Shown here: piece by piece, positions 9,360 through 19,071 of the stretch
How positions within the stretch are numbered: the stretch's first letter is position 1
Layout of the letters: each line of letters starts with the position of its first letter
DNA from: Arthrobacter rhizosphaerae
GTDB lineage: Bacteria; Actinomycetota; Actinomycetes; Actinomycetales; Micrococcaceae
Direction of reading: 5' to 3'
Length of the DNA stretch: 64,000 nt
NCBI RefSeq assembly: GCF_023062595.1
Contig: NZ_JALLAN010000001.1
Coordinates: 124,001 to 188,000, forward strand
Notes under the pieces: model-generated
The model's database searches: none
Seen by the model: only the letters and a program-made list of their open reading frames with translations
What the model was told of the DNA's origin: nothing
Program-made: the position numbers and the translations under genes

Positions 9360-10874
9360 ATGAACCAGTACGTAATCGCCATCGACCAGGGCACCACCAG
9401 CACCCGGGCGCTGGTCTTTGACCACAGCGGCAACATAGTTTCCTCGGGCCAGATGGAACACGAGCAGATCTTCCCGCAGGCCGGCTGGGTGGAGCACGAT
9501 CCCGCCGAGATCTGGAACAACACGCGCGAAGTCATCGGCTCTGCGCTCTCCAAGGCGAACCTGACCAGGCATGACATCGCCGCCGTCGGCATCACCAACC
9601 AGCGCGAAACGGCCGTCGTTTGGGACAAGACCACGGGTGAAGCGGTGTACAACGCCATCGTCTGGCAGGACACCCGCACCCAGGGCATCGTGGACGAACT
9701 GGCCAGGGACGGCGGTCCAGAACGGTTCAAGCAGAAGGTCGGCCTGCCGCTGGCGACTTACTTCTCCGGCACCAAGATCAAGTGGATCCTCGACAACGTC
9801 GAGGGAGCGCGTGCCAGGGCCGAAGCCGGCGACCTGGTCTTCGGAAACACTGATGCGTGGGTACTGTGGAACCTGACTGGCGGCGTCGAGGGCGGCGTGC
9901 ACGTCACGGACGTCACCAACGCCTCCCGGACCATGTTTATGGATCTCCAGACGCTGCAGTGGGATCAGGAAATCCTGGACGCATTCGGGGTTCCGGCCAG
10001 CATGATGCCCGCCATCAAGTCCTCCTCGGAGGTATACGGAACAGTGCACACGTCTCAGTTGCTGCGGGAGGTTCCTGTTGCCGGCATCCTGGGCGACCAG
10101 CAGGCTGCCACGTTCGGCCAGGCCGCCTTCCAGACCGGCGAGGCCAAGAACACCTACGGCACGGGCTGCTTCCTGATCTTCAACACCGGTGAGGAGATCG
10201 TCCACTCCAAGAACGGCCTGCTGACAACCGTGGGCTACAAGCTTGGGGACGCCGCGCCGCACTACGCACTGGAAGGCTCCATCGCCGTCACCGGTTCGCT
10301 CATTCAATGGCTCCGGGACAACCTCGGAATGATCAGCAGCGCCCCCGAGGTGGAGACCCTCGCGGCCTCGGTTGAGGATAACGGCGGCGTCTACATCGTG
10401 CCGGCATTCTCGGGCCTCTTTGCACCGTACTGGCGTTCCGACGCCCGCGGCGCCATCGTCGGCCTGACGAGGTATGTGAACAAGAACCACATTGCCCGCG
10501 CTGCCCTGGAGGCAACGGCCTTCCAGACCCGCGAAGTGCTGGACGCCGTAAATGCCGACTCGGGCGTCCCGCTCACCGAACTGAAGGTCGACGGCGGCAT
10601 GGTCGCCAACGACGCCCTCATGCAGTTCCAGGCGGACATCCTTGGCGTCCCCGTCATCCGGCCCAAGGTTGTGGAAACGACGTCCCTGGGTGCCGCGTAC
10701 GCGGCCGGTCTCGCCGTCGGCTTCTGGAAGGACCTCGGTGAGCTCTCGGCGAATTGGTCCGAAGACAAGCGCTGGGAGCCCAAGATGGACCAGGCCGAAC
10801 AGGACCGGCAGATGCGCCTTTGGAAGAAGGCCGTCACCAAGTCCATGGACTGGGTCGACGAGGACGTGAAGTAG
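9360..10874 (+). CDS. glpK: Glycerol kinase
   Basis: 504 residues, the normal length. The FGGY-kinase N-terminus [13 protein letters not shown], the substrate loop [11 protein letters not shown], and the C-terminal signatures [13 protein letters not shown] and [17 protein letters not shown] are all present. GlpK phosphorylates incoming glycerol to glycerol 3-phosphate with ATP, trapping it for GlpD. It lies 93 bp after glpF on the same strand. Confidence 0.96.
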   Translation: MNQYVIAIDQGTTSTRALVFDHSGNIVSSGQMEHEQIFPQAGWVEHDPAEIWNNTREVIGSALSKANLTRHDIAAVGITNQRETAVVWDKTTGEAVYNAIVWQDTRTQGIVDELARDGGPERFKQKVGLPLATYFSGTKIKWILDNVEGARARAEAGDLVFGNTDAWVLWNLTGGVEGGVHVTDVTNASRTMFMDLQTLQWDQEILDAFGVPASMMPAIKSSSEVYGTVHTSQLLREVPVAGILGDQQAATFGQAAFQTGEAKNTYGTGCFLIFNTGEEIVHSKNGLLTTVGYKLGDAAPHYALEGSIAVTGSLIQWLRDNLGMISSAPEVETLAASVEDNGGVYIVPAFSGLFAPYWRSDARGAIVGLTRYVNKNHIARAALEATAFQTREVLDAVNADSGVPLTELKVDGGMVANDALMQFQADILGVPVIRPKVVETTSLGAAYAAGLAVGFWKDLGELSANWSEDKRWEPKMDQAEQDRQMRLWKKAVTKSMDWVDEDVK

Positions 10875-10890
10875 CGCCCTATATGTAACA

Positions 10891-11022
10891 GAGGGGCCGG
10901 TGACTCCCGCCCGCCCGTCCCCTGCTGCTCCCAACGCTCGCAAGCTCGCGTTGGGGCCCTCGCAGCAGTGGGCCCCCCGCGAGTGTTCCCACCACACCCT
11001 GGCGGGGAGTCACCGGCCCCTC
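10891..11022. repeat. Long inverted repeat with nested hairpins downstream of glpK
   Basis: GAGGGGCCGGTGACTCCC (10891-10908) pairs perfectly over 18 bp with 11005-11022, enclosing about 96 nt. Inside are further dyads: CTGCTGC with GCAGCAG, and CCCAACGC with GCGTTGGG. The right arm runs into CTTTC. It probably ends glpK transcription, but its size and nested design resemble a dispersed palindromic element. Confidence 0.6.
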
Positions 11023-11084
11023 TTTCAGTCTCTCGCGCTGCTTCGTCCTCGTGGCGACTTACGTTGGGGTTGGGGGTGGTGCGC

Positions 11085-11090
11085 TAAAGT
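11085..11090 (+). promoter_or_regulatory. -10 box of the leuS leader transcript
   Basis: TAAAGT ends 6 bases before the ATG of the leader peptide, so transcription would start at or next to that ATG. Upstream, TTGGGG (11064-11069) is a weak -35 candidate with a short 15-bp spacer. Confidence 0.45.
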
Positions 11091-11096
11091 AGTTCT

Positions 11097-11123
11097 ATGC
11101 GTGCGATCCTTCTGCTTAGCTAG
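11097..11123 (+). CDS. Leucine-containing leader peptide MRAILLLS upstream of leuS
   Basis: ATG at 11097 opens an eight-codon ORF with three consecutive Leu codons (CTT CTG CTT) preceded by Ile and closed by TAG. No ribosome-binding site precedes it and a -10 box lies 6 bases upstream, so it is probably translated from a leaderless mRNA, as is common for actinobacterial leader peptides. Two hairpins follow directly. It would sense charged leucyl-tRNA supply for leuS. Confidence 0.6.
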   Translation: MRAILLLS

Positions 11124-11187
11124 CCGCCCGGTATCCCGAATCAAAGTGGAATACCGAGCGGCCGCCCCTCCCTGTCGAGGGGCTTTT
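11123..11187 (+). promoter_or_regulatory. Candidate leucine attenuator of leuS (pause hairpin plus terminator)
   Basis: Hairpin 1: GCCGCCCGGTAT (11123-11134) pairs with ATACCGAGCGGC (11151-11162) with one bulge. Hairpin 2: GCCCCTC (11164-11170) pairs with GAGGGGC (11177-11183), followed by TTTT, the layout of an intrinsic terminator. With the Leu-rich leader peptide this is the arrangement of ribosome-mediated attenuation. An alternative antiterminator pairing was not computed. Confidence 0.55.
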
Positions 11188-11297
11188 GTGTGTCTGGGGC
11201 TTGCGGACCGGCACCAATGCGGACAGCAGGGGATCAATGGCCGGGCGGAACAGAAGCCGGCCGTACGAAAAGCGGTACAGAACAGAAGAGGGCAGCA

Positions 11298-13823
11298 GTG
11301 AGCGTTCAGCCGGAAACAGACACCGGAACAGCATCAGCCGCAACGGCCGGGCCCGACGAGGGCGGCTACAGTTTCGCGGCCATGGAAGCCAAATGGCCGC
11401 AGGTGTGGGAAGACCTCAAAGTCTTCACACCGGTCGACGACGGCTCCCGCGAGCGCCGCTACGTGCTCGATATGTTCCCGTACCCTTCCGGGGACCTCCA
11501 CATGGGGCACGCCGAAGCGTTCGCCATGGGCGACGTCGTCGCACGCTACCTGCGTCAGCAGGGTTTCGACGTCCTTCACCCTATCGGCTGGGATTCCTTC
11601 GGCCTGCCTGCCGAGAACGCCGCTATCAAGCGCAACGCCCACCCGAGCGAGTGGACTTACGCGAACATCGACACCCAGGCGGCCTCCTTCAAGCGCTATG
11701 CCATCTCGGCTGACTGGTCGCGGCGCCTGCACACCTCGGACCCCGAGTACTACCGCTGGACCCAGTGGCTGTTCACGCGTTTCTACGAACGCGGGCTGGC
11801 GTACCGCAAGGACTCTCCGGTCAACTGGTGCCCCAAGGACCAGACGGTGCTGGCCAACGAGCAAGTGGTTAACGGAGCCTGCGAGCGCTGTGGCACCGCC
11901 GTCACCAAGAAATCGCTGAACCAGTGGTACTTCAAGATCACCGACTATGCAGACAGGCTCCTGGACGACATGGAGCAGCTGCGCGGCCACTGGCCTGAGC
12001 GCGTACTGGCCATGCAGAAGAACTGGATCGGCCGCTCCGAGGGAGCCCACGTCAACTTCGTCATCGAGGCCGACGGCGGCAAACCCGCCAAGGACGTGAC
12101 AGTCTTCACCACACGCCCTGACACGCTGTACGGTGCAACCTTCTTCGTGGTCGCCGCTGACGCTCCACTCGCCGTCGAACTCGTCACGGAAGAGCACGCC
12201 GGCGCACTGGAGGCGTACCGCGAACAGGTCAAGGCGCTCACTGAAATCGAGCGCCAGTCCACAGAACGCGAAAAGACCGGAGTCTTCACCGGCCGGTATG
12301 CCGTCAACCCGTTGAACGGCGAAAAGCTGCCGGTCTGGGCGGCCGACTACGTCCTGGCGGACTATGGCACTGGCGCCATCATGGCCGTGCCTGCCCACGA
12401 CCAGCGCGACCTCGACTTCGCCAAGACTTTCGACCTTCCTGTGCGGGCCGTGCTGGATACCGGCGAGGAGGACCCGGCCGTCTCGGGAACCGCTACGACG
12501 GGCGAGGGTACGCTGATCAACTCCGGTGTCCTCGACGGCCTGCCCAAGGCTGAAGCGATCCCGACCGCCATCAGCATGCTCGAGGCACAGGGAACAGGGG
12601 AGAAGTTCGTCAACTTCCGGCTCCGGGACTGGCTGCTCAGCCGCCAGCGTTTCTGGGGCACGCCTATCCCCATCATCCATTGCGCGGAGTGCGGTGAGGT
12701 GCCCGTCCCCGACGAACAACTCCCAGTCACCCTGCCGGCAGACCTCCGCGGCGAAGACCTGAACCCGAAGGGGACGTCGCCGCTTGCCGCGGCCGAGGCC
12801 TGGGTCAATGTCGAGTGCCCGCAGTGCCACGGCCCCGCCAAGCGGGACACGGACACCATGGACACCTTCGTGGACTCCTCCTGGTACTTCCTGCGTTTTG
12901 TATCCCCGCACTACACCGAGGGTCCTTTCGACCCGGCAAAGATCAACGACTGGATGCCGGTGGGACAGTACGTGGGAGGCGTCGAGCACGCCATCCTCCA
13001 CCTGCTGTATGCACGGTTCTTCACGAAGGTCATCCATGACCTTGGCATGATCGAAACCAGCGAGCCCTTCACCGCACTGCTGAACCAAGGCCAGGTCCTC
13101 AACGGCGGAAAAGCGATGAGCAAATCGCTGGGCAACGGCGTGGATCTCGGCGAACAACTGGACAAGTACGGTGTGGACGCCGTTCGCCTGACCATGATCT
13201 TCGCCTCACCTCCGGAGGACGACGTCGACTGGGCGGATGTTTCGCCGTCGGGATCCGCTAAATTCCTGGCGCGCGCATGGCGGCTTGCCCAGGATGTTGC
13301 CAGCGAACCCGGCGCTGATCCGGCTTCGGGGGATCGCGCCCTCCGCTCGGTGACACACCGCGCCATTGCCGACGCCGCAGCACTCCTGGACAACAACAAA
13401 TTCAATGTTGTGGTGGCCAAGCTCATGGAGTTGGTCAATGCGACCCGGAAGACCATTGATTCCGGTGCCGGTGGCGCGGATCCGGCTGTGCGCGAAGCTG
13501 CTGAAGCTGTTGCCGTGGTCCTGAGCCTGTTCGCGCCTTACACCGCGGAGGATATGTGGAATGTCCTCGGCCACCCCGCCTCGGTAGCCAACGCCGGTTG
13601 GCCGGCCCACGATGAAACACTGCTGGTACAGGAAACCGTGACAGCCGTGGTCCAGGTGCAGGGCAAAGTCCGGGACCGGTTGGAAGTACCTCCGGGTATC
13701 TCGGAAGACGAGTTGCGTGAGCTTGCGCTGGCCTCCGAGAACGTTCAGCGCGCCCTTGACGGCAAGGGAATCCGCACGGTGATCGTGCGTGCGCCTAAAC
13801 TGGTCAACATCGTCCCGGCCTAG
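11298..13823 (+). CDS. leuS: Leucyl-tRNA synthetase
   Basis: 841 residues from GTG 11298, where GAGGG lies a few bases upstream; the longer frame from 11190 runs back into the attenuator and is not believed. Class I signatures are present: the HIGH equivalent in [15 protein letters not shown] and KMSKS as AMSKSLGNG. The editing domain includes [16 protein letters not shown] and the tRNA-binding end has the anticodon-side helices. It charges tRNA-Leu in the cytoplasm. The upstream leader suggests attenuation by leucine supply. Confidence 0.96.
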   Translation: MSVQPETDTGTASAATAGPDEGGYSFAAMEAKWPQVWEDLKVFTPVDDGSRERRYVLDMFPYPSGDLHMGHAEAFAMGDVVARYLRQQGFDVLHPIGWDSFGLPAENAAIKRNAHPSEWTYANIDTQAASFKRYAISADWSRRLHTSDPEYYRWTQWLFTRFYERGLAYRKDSPVNWCPKDQTVLANEQVVNGACERCGTAVTKKSLNQWYFKITDYADRLLDDMEQLRGHWPERVLAMQKNWIGRSEGAHVNFVIEADGGKPAKDVTVFTTRPDTLYGATFFVVAADAPLAVELVTEEHAGALEAYREQVKALTEIERQSTEREKTGVFTGRYAVNPLNGEKLPVWAADYVLADYGTGAIMAVPAHDQRDLDFAKTFDLPVRAVLDTGEEDPAVSGTATTGEGTLINSGVLDGLPKAEAIPTAISMLEAQGTGEKFVNFRLRDWLLSRQRFWGTPIPIIHCAECGEVPVPDEQLPVTLPADLRGEDLNPKGTSPLAAAEAWVNVECPQCHGPAKRDTDTMDTFVDSSWYFLRFVSPHYTEGPFDPAKINDWMPVGQYVGGVEHAILHLLYARFFTKVIHDLGMIETSEPFTALLNQGQVLNGGKAMSKSLGNGVDLGEQLDKYGVDAVRLTMIFASPPEDDVDWADVSPSGSAKFLARAWRLAQDVASEPGADPASGDRALRSVTHRAIADAAALLDNNKFNVVVAKLMELVNATRKTIDSGAGGADPAVREAAEAVAVVLSLFAPYTAEDMWNVLGHPASVANAGWPAHDETLLVQETVTAVVQVQGKVRDRLEVPPGISEDELRELALASENVQRALDGKGIRTVIVRAPKLVNIVPA

Positions 13824-13833
13824 CCGGGTATCA

Positions 13834-13856
13834 GGCCCCCGGTACGTCCGGGGGCC
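13834..13856 (+). terminator. GC-rich hairpin after leuS
   Basis: GGCCCCC and GGGGGCC pair around a short loop 11 bp after the leuS stop. No T-run follows. Confidence 0.4.
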
Positions 13857-13879
13857 GGACTGACCTCAGGAGGTGCTTG

Positions 13880-14860
13880 GTGGCGGAACGCGAACCCGCG
13901 GGCTGGCCTTGGCTGAGGGATCGCCTTGTTCGCCTTCGAAGCGTCAATCGGCCGGGAAGCCCGCCTGCAGTCCCCGCCGCCGTGGTGCGTACGGCTGTTG
14001 TGACGGACTCTGCGGCTGCCTTGCCGCGCGAATGGGTCGATGCGTTGGCTGACGGCCGCCTCAGTGTAATCCCCATGCCTGTCATGGTGGGCGAAGAGAT
14101 CTACGGCGAAGGTGAAGACGACATCGCTGAAAGGATTGCGGTGGCCTTGGCGTCAGGGCAGGCCGTCAAGACCTCGCGGCCTTCCCCGGGACAGTTTGAG
14201 CAGGCATATCGTGCCGCCCTTGAGCGGGGGTTTGAGGCCGTTGTGTCTATCCATATCTCCGGTGAGCTGTCAGGAACAGCCGACTCCGCGCGACTCGCCG
14301 CGGGCCGGGTGGGTGTCCCCGTGGAAGTTGTTGATTCCCGCACTGTGGGAATGGCGCAGGGGATGGGTGTCCAAAGTGCGGTGGAAGCTGCCGCCATCGG
14401 GCTGTCTGCCGCCGAAGTTCGAAGCTCCGCCGAGGACCGTCTGGCCCACACCAAGGTGTATTTTTACGTCCCCAGCCTGGAACAACTGCGGCGCGGGGGC
14501 AGGATCGGGGCGGCAGCTTCGCTCCTCGGCACCATGTTTGCCATCAAACCTTTGCTCGGAGTCGAAGATGGCAGGATCATCCCGCTCGAGAAGGTACGGT
14601 CCGCAGCGAAGGCAGTGGCACGGCTTGAGGAGCTTGTCGCGGCCGACGTCGGCAAGCGTGCGGCCGGCAAGGCGCGGTTAGCCGTGCACCACTTCGGAAA
14701 TGCGGGGGAGGCCGAGCAGTTGGCCCTGCGTTTGTCTGCATCCTTGGACGGCGTCGCCCCGGTACAGATCAGTTCACTCCCTGCGGTCTTGGCCGCCCAC
14801 GCAGGACTCGGTGTACTGGCAGTCATCGTTGGCGAGGGAAGTGACGCCGACGACGCATAG
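13880..14860 (+). CDS. DegV family fatty-acid-binding protein
   Basis: About 326 residues. GTG 13880 is preceded by AGGAGG 6 bases away. After an approximately 35-residue extension comes the DegV fold: VVTDSAAALP, KTSRPSPGQF, SIHISGELSGTADSA and VVDSRTVGMAQGM. DegV/FakB proteins bind a fatty acid and present it to the FakA kinase for phospholipid synthesis; no fakA is nearby. In related genomes it stands between leuS and comEA, but here about 9.5 kb of other genes separates it from comEA. Confidence 0.88.
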   Translation: MAEREPAGWPWLRDRLVRLRSVNRPGSPPAVPAAVVRTAVVTDSAAALPREWVDALADGRLSVIPMPVMVGEEIYGEGEDDIAERIAVALASGQAVKTSRPSPGQFEQAYRAALERGFEAVVSIHISGELSGTADSARLAAGRVGVPVEVVDSRTVGMAQGMGVQSAVEAAAIGLSAAEVRSSAEDRLAHTKVYFYVPSLEQLRRGGRIGAAASLLGTMFAIKPLLGVEDGRIIPLEKVRSAAKAVARLEELVAADVGKRAAGKARLAVHHFGNAGEAEQLALRLSASLDGVAPVQISSLPAVLAAHAGLGVLAVIVGEGSDADDA

Positions 14861-14912
14861 TCTCTGTTGAGCAGTTCGTTCCTCATAGCGACCTTTGCGC
14901 CCCGCGCGATTC

Positions 14913-15698
14913 TCATCGGGCAGAAGCGCTGGACCGTAGAAGCCAATCCATCAGTAAAGCGGCCGTGAGATCCGGGCGTTCAAGATGAGCATTATGGCCA
15001 GCGGCGTCGAGAACCGCGAAGGTTCCGCGGACATAGTGGTCCCTGAGTTTCCACCCGTCCTCATAGCCTGTTACATGGTCCTGACGCCCGAAAAGATGCA
15101 AAGAAGGCGCTTCGAAAGGAGCAGGGTGGGCGACCTCCGGTTCGACAGAGAGCGCGTAGTCCGCCGCCACCCGTTCGAGAACGGTTTGGTTCGCCCCTCG
15201 AAGGCCGGGAAGTGCATACCGGATGAATGCATTGAGTGTGGCCTCGCTCTGAACTACGGTCATCTCCTCGTAGTCGTCCCTCACCTGACCGGCCCTGGCC
15301 AGGACGGACGGATCGTTTCGGACGACCTGCCGAAGGGGAAGGGTGCGCGCCCGATGGACTGGTTCGAATACGCCCGCAAGAGTAGCAAGGCCAAGGACTT
15401 GATCCCGGAGCTCGTGGGCGATGTGCCGGGCGATCATGCCACCGTAGGAATTGCCGATCACCGCGAACGGTTGGTCCCCTAGGTATTCCTGGATGTCGTC
15501 CAGAGCCCCTTGCGCGACGTGGTCTGCACTGGACGCCTGATCCTCAGCGTTCCCTTCAGCCCAAGGGAGGTCAACATAGATACGCTGCCACCCGGCACCG
15601 TCGATGATTTCCTCAAGCGGGAGCATAATTCGATGATCTACCCCGAATCCGTGGATGGCGACGAGGGGACGACCTTCTCCTGAGACTTGAGCAATCAC
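14913..15698 (-). CDS. Alpha/beta-fold hydrolase
   Basis: About 261 residues from GTG 15698 (VIAQVSGEGRPLVAIHGFG), a normal start point for the fold; the open frame extends to 15848 but would overlap the divergent hydrolase gene. HGFGVDHR forms the oxyanion loop, GNSYGGM the nucleophile elbow, GRQDH the acid and AGHNAHLE the catalytic His. Substrate unknown. It lies head to head with another alpha/beta hydrolase. Confidence 0.75.
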   Translation of the reverse strand: MIAQVSGEGRPLVAIHGFGVDHRIMLPLEEIIDGAGWQRIYVDLPWAEGNAEDQASSADHVAQGALDDIQEYLGDQPFAVIGNSYGGMIARHIAHELRDQVLGLATLAGVFEPVHRARTLPLRQVVRNDPSVLARAGQVRDDYEEMTVVQSEATLNAFIRYALPGLRGANQTVLERVAADYALSVEPEVAHPAPFEAPSLHLFGRQDHVTGYEDGWKLRDHYVRGTFAVLDAAGHNAHLERPDLTAALLMDWLLRSSASAR

Positions 15699-15819
15699 GA
15701 ACCAGAGCCTACTAGGTTCGTCCTTCCTGCGCCCTGGGCATTCCCGTTCGAGATGGATCGCTTGCAGGCCGCGCTCCGGCCTGTCGATCTCTACCCCGTA
15801 GTCTCCGTAGGCTGTGTGG

Positions 15820-16512
15820 ATGAGACAGCAAGCTGAGGTCGTACTCATTCATGGCCTGTGGCATCAGCCCGCGCACTTTGACCGGTTGGCGGACAGCCTG
15901 CGGAGGTACGGGCTCACTGTTCAGGTTCCGCGTCTGCACCGTGGTTCCCTTGCTGCCGACACGGCCGTTGTGCAGAAGGTCGTCGATGAATGCCGAAAGT
16001 CGCCGGTGGTGCTGGGGCACTCTTATGGCGGATCTGTCATCACTGGTCTGGAGCGGGTCAGCCACCTGATCTATGTTGCCGCATTCGTTCCGACAGCCGG
16101 TGAAAGCGGTGCGCTGCTGGGCGGAGCAGACGCCCTGGTCAACGATGCCGTCCGGTTCAACGACGACGGGACAACCAGCATCCAGCCGGGGGAAGCCCGA
16201 GAGGTCCTGTACGCCGATTGTACTGAAGCCGACAGTGAGTGGGCGACGGCGCTGCTCCTGCCGCAGCAGCCCGGTCACGGCCGGGGGGTGCCCGGACGTG
16301 TCGCCTGGCAAAGCATCGAGAGCACCTACATCATCTGTCGACGCGACAAAGCGCTCAGTCCTACGGTTCAGGAACGCATGGCCGGACGGTGCACCGCAGT
16401 GATCAGCTTAGAGTCGAGCCACTCACCGTTCATCAGCCGGCCGGTAGAACTCGCTGAGGTGATTGTGGGGATCTGTATGGAGGTCGAAAGATCTACAAAC
16501 TCCTCACGATGA
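15820..16512 (+). CDS. Alpha/beta hydrolase (EstA/RBBP9-like)
   Basis: About 230 residues from ATG 15820. It begins almost directly with the fold: VVLIHGLWHQPAHFDRL, then the nucleophile elbow VVLGHSYGGSVI and a late SSHSPFISRP that supplies the His. This short form resembles the alpha/beta hydrolases annotated as salicylate or methyl esterases. Function unknown. It diverges from the 14913-15698 hydrolase. Confidence 0.75.
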   Translation: MRQQAEVVLIHGLWHQPAHFDRLADSLRRYGLTVQVPRLHRGSLAADTAVVQKVVDECRKSPVVLGHSYGGSVITGLERVSHLIYVAAFVPTAGESGALLGGADALVNDAVRFNDDGTTSIQPGEAREVLYADCTEADSEWATALLLPQQPGHGRGVPGRVAWQSIESTYIICRRDKALSPTVQERMAGRCTAVISLESSHSPFISRPVELAEVIVGICMEVERSTNSSR

Positions 16513-16557
16513 TCAACCGTGAAAGTTTCCTTCGCATCGTCGTGACAGGATCGACAG

Positions 16558-17037
16558 ATGACCTCATCGGCAGTTCCACTTGTACAGGCGGAGCAAGGAC
16601 GCGCGGCCGCGCGAGACGCGGCCGGGATTTGGGCTCGTGCTACGGCTCGGCGTGATCAACTTCCCGTGGTGCCACTGCCCAAGGACAAGCTGCCTGGTAT
16701 CGAATCAGCTCTGGGGCTGGATGGGGCGTTGCTGTTGATTGCCCGGCTTGAAGGAAAGGCGATGGCGTTCTCGGTCGTCATACCTCGCAGTGATGTTCTT
16801 GAAGTGCTCTATTTAGCGGTTGACCCGACAGCATGGGGCACTGGTCTCGCCCGCCGACTCCTCGATCACCTCCAGGAGCATTCGAGGTCGGAAAAAACTC
16901 CTATGGAACTTTGGGTTATCGCGGACAACAGTAGAGCTATCGCTGCCTATGAGAATGCTGGCTGGACCCCGACGTCGGACGTTAAAGTTCGCAACTCTTC
17001 CGGCCGGCCGGAACGCCGCTACATCCTGTCGCGTTAG
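16558..17037 (+). CDS. GNAT-family N-acetyltransferase
   Basis: 159 residues. The acetyl-CoA-binding core is seen in VLYLAVDPTAWGTGLARRLL (motif A, V-x-P-x-x-x-G-x-G-L/A) and the C-terminal ELWVIADNSRAIAAYENAGW (motif B, with the N-x-R-A-x-x-x-Y-x-x-x-G-W/F pattern). It transfers acetyl from acetyl-CoA to an unknown amine. It starts 46 bp after the preceding hydrolase. Confidence 0.85.
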   Translation: MTSSAVPLVQAEQGRAAARDAAGIWARATARRDQLPVVPLPKDKLPGIESALGLDGALLLIARLEGKAMAFSVVIPRSDVLEVLYLAVDPTAWGTGLARRLLDHLQEHSRSEKTPMELWVIADNSRAIAAYENAGWTPTSDVKVRNSSGRPERRYILSR

Positions 17038-17413
17038 GGAGATCCTTTTAGGGGTCGTTTACTGCCTGAGTCGTTCGGACCATTCGCACGCCGTCCATGG
17101 AATGCGGCATAGGCGTAGAGGAGATGCAATTGCCACAGCTCGCCCGCTCCGGTAAGAACCGGACCTGCCATTGCACTGCCGATCAGCGTGCCTTTATGGG
17201 AAGCGACCGCAACGGTGTTCTGGCTGTATTTTGGATCGGCCAGGGCTGCGGTCCAGAATCTCTCACGCCAGCTCAGGAGTGCGGGATCGTCCTGTTCACG
17301 GGCGTCCGGATCAGCGAAGGTCGCGGTTCCGGCGCCTGCCGTCGAAGCGTTGAATGTATGGGAGAGAGCTTCCGTTGGTGACGTCTAATCCGCCTAAACG
17401 ATAGGCTGACCTT
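17038..17413. other. Non-coding or decayed stretch between GNAT and small ORF
   Basis: Three overlapping plus-strand frames are open here, but none has a convincing start, codon pattern or motif. They may be remnants of a former gene. I see no RNA gene or clear terminator. Confidence 0.4.
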
Positions 17414-17578
17414 ATGACGTTGGGGGAGTTGGCGAAGCCGCTGGTGCACATATTTTTCCGGTCCGGGTCCATCGAATACGGTAGGAAGCTGCCCATCGTC
17501 GACGAGGTGGTATGGCACTTCTTCCCAGCGTCCGGAGCAATCGGGTCGGGCCCACACCTGCCCTTCTGGACGAGTTGA
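17414..17578 (+). CDS. Small ORF, 54 residues, unknown
   Basis: ATG 17414 opens MTLGELAKPLVHIFFRSG and runs to TGA 17576. The composition looks protein-like, with mixed hydrophobic and charged residues. It may be the start of a longer gene that has been truncated, since the next gene begins about 90 bp on. No family recognised. Confidence 0.3.
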   Translation: MTLGELAKPLVHIFFRSGSIEYGRKLPIVDEVVWHFFPASGAIGSGPHLPFWTS

Positions 17579-17665
17579 AGCTGCGCGGCATCAAGGCGAA
17601 TATCTATCTGCCATGACCCCCTATTTCGACAGCGGCTCCCCGGCCCCCGCGAGGTCGCGCTCCCG

Positions 17666-18457
17666 ATGGCGCGTGACTACGTCGAACAGCTGGTCTGGCG
17701 GTTGCCGTGGTTCCGGGACCGGGTGGCCGCTGCCTGGGGGACCCCGGCCGACGGGACGGTCGAGTCGCTCGATGCCCTGGCCGCGTTCGTCGCGGCCAGG
17801 GTGCACGATCCGAGCCCGGTCACGGCCGATCCGTTCTGGTTCGAGCCACCCGGCCATCGGCCCGACTGGACCGAGGCCGGCGCAGAGTGGGTCGAGGGGC
17901 TTGCCGCGGCCGTGGCCGAGGTGATCACCGCGGCCACAGGTGCCCGGTGGGTGTTCGACACCGATCCGCGTTTCGTCACGGGACACCAGCCGGTGCTCCA
18001 AGGCATTGTCAACACCCCGCATCGGCTCGCGTCACTGGCGGTGGCCGACGTGCTGTCGGGACGGACCAGTCGACCGCTCTCCGCTCTGGTGCCAAAGATG
18101 ATCGATCAGTACGACCCCACATTGCGGCTCGCGCGTGCGCCGGCCCTGGATGAGAACGACGCAGTACGCGCCGACGCGCCGACGGCTGTGGCCACACACG
18201 TCACCGTCGAGGTGACGCCGCTGACGGGTGGCCCGTGGGACGTACAGGTAAGCCTGCCGGAGGAGGTCGAGGACCTGCTAGGCGCGGACGCGTACGCGAG
18301 CCTGGAGGAGCGCTTCGCCGCCGTTCCGGGCGTGCGGAGAGTCGTGTTCGAGGACCGCGACCTGCTGGTGCTCTCGACCGATGGACTCGAGCCCGAGGAG
18401 CTCAGGCGAGCCCTCGACGGTGTGCTGGCGGGGCTCGGCCGGCCTGATGTGGCATAG
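17666..18457 (+). CDS. Hypothetical protein, high GC
   Basis: 263 residues of acidic, Ala/Val-rich sequence without a motif I recognise. It includes VTGHQPVLQGIVNTPHRLASLAVADVL in the middle and a C-terminal part (VRRVVFEDRDLLVLS) reminiscent of small alpha/beta domains. Third-position GC looks higher than in the neighbours, suggesting a foreign origin. It stands alone between a small ORF and the 18542 gene. Confidence 0.6.
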   Translation: MARDYVEQLVWRLPWFRDRVAAAWGTPADGTVESLDALAAFVAARVHDPSPVTADPFWFEPPGHRPDWTEAGAEWVEGLAAAVAEVITAATGARWVFDTDPRFVTGHQPVLQGIVNTPHRLASLAVADVLSGRTSRPLSALVPKMIDQYDPTLRLARAPALDENDAVRADAPTAVATHVTVEVTPLTGGPWDVQVSLPEEVEDLLGADAYASLEERFAAVPGVRRVVFEDRDLLVLSTDGLEPEELRRALDGVLAGLGRPDVA

Positions 18458-18541
18458 AGGTAGAAGCCGAGGCGGCAATTGGCTGCGCATCTTCAAGAAG
18501 GCAGTTAGTCTTAGCTCCACAAGATGCTGGGGGAGCAAAAG

Positions 18542-18922
18542 ATGAAACCAATCACTGTTGACGGCGGCAAGGGAACCGTGGAACTCGATGCCGAGGGAGT
18601 TCTCCACCTTGTGTGGAAGCCGGGGACCGTTCTGGAGGCCGATGATGTACATGCGGCGATGGCAAAGGTCAATGAGCTTGCTGACGGTGCCGAGTACCCG
18701 ATGTTGATCGACATAGCGAACACCCAAGCGGTGACCCGTCAGGCCAGGTCCGTTTTCAGCGTCAAGTGCGCCGCTTCGCGAATTGCCCTTCTTGGCTCAA
18801 GCCCACTCAATCGTGTCATTGCCAATTTCGCTATGGCACGGCGGACACTCCCGTGTCCCACTCGGTTTTTCACCTCCCGCAATGAGGCTATGGACTGGCT
18901 TTGCCAGGCACCCCTTCACTGA
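18542..18922 (+). CDS. STAS-like small protein
   Basis: 126 residues from ATG 18542, with GGGGGAG upstream. The pattern of alternating strands and helices (YPMLIDIANTQAVTRQAR in the middle) fits the STAS-like proteins common in Arthrobacter, which have no settled function. Stand-alone gene. Confidence 0.6.
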   Translation: MKPITVDGGKGTVELDAEGVLHLVWKPGTVLEADDVHAAMAKVNELADGAEYPMLIDIANTQAVTRQARSVFSVKCAASRIALLGSSPLNRVIANFAMARRTLPCPTRFFTSRNEAMDWLCQAPLH

Positions 18923-19071
18923 ACCCGCCGGGGCTGTGGAGTCTAGCTCGGGACCGAACGCCCCATATCCAAGGAAATGGGACATCGCAAAGTCAGCGTG
19001 GTTTCCCCGCTAGGGTTGCCGACATGAACTTCTTCAAAGGCCGGGAATCAAGCGCTCCCGGCTGGCCTTCA

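Noticed and set aside
9009..10997. 662-residue open frame antisense to glpK
   Set aside because: Shadow frame; glpK is certain and the antisense product has no recognisable domain.
11123..11187. T-box riboswitch before leuS
   Set aside because: The sequence TGGAATACC resembles the T-box bulge TGGNACC only loosely, and no specifier stem is seen; the Leu leader peptide explains the hairpins better.
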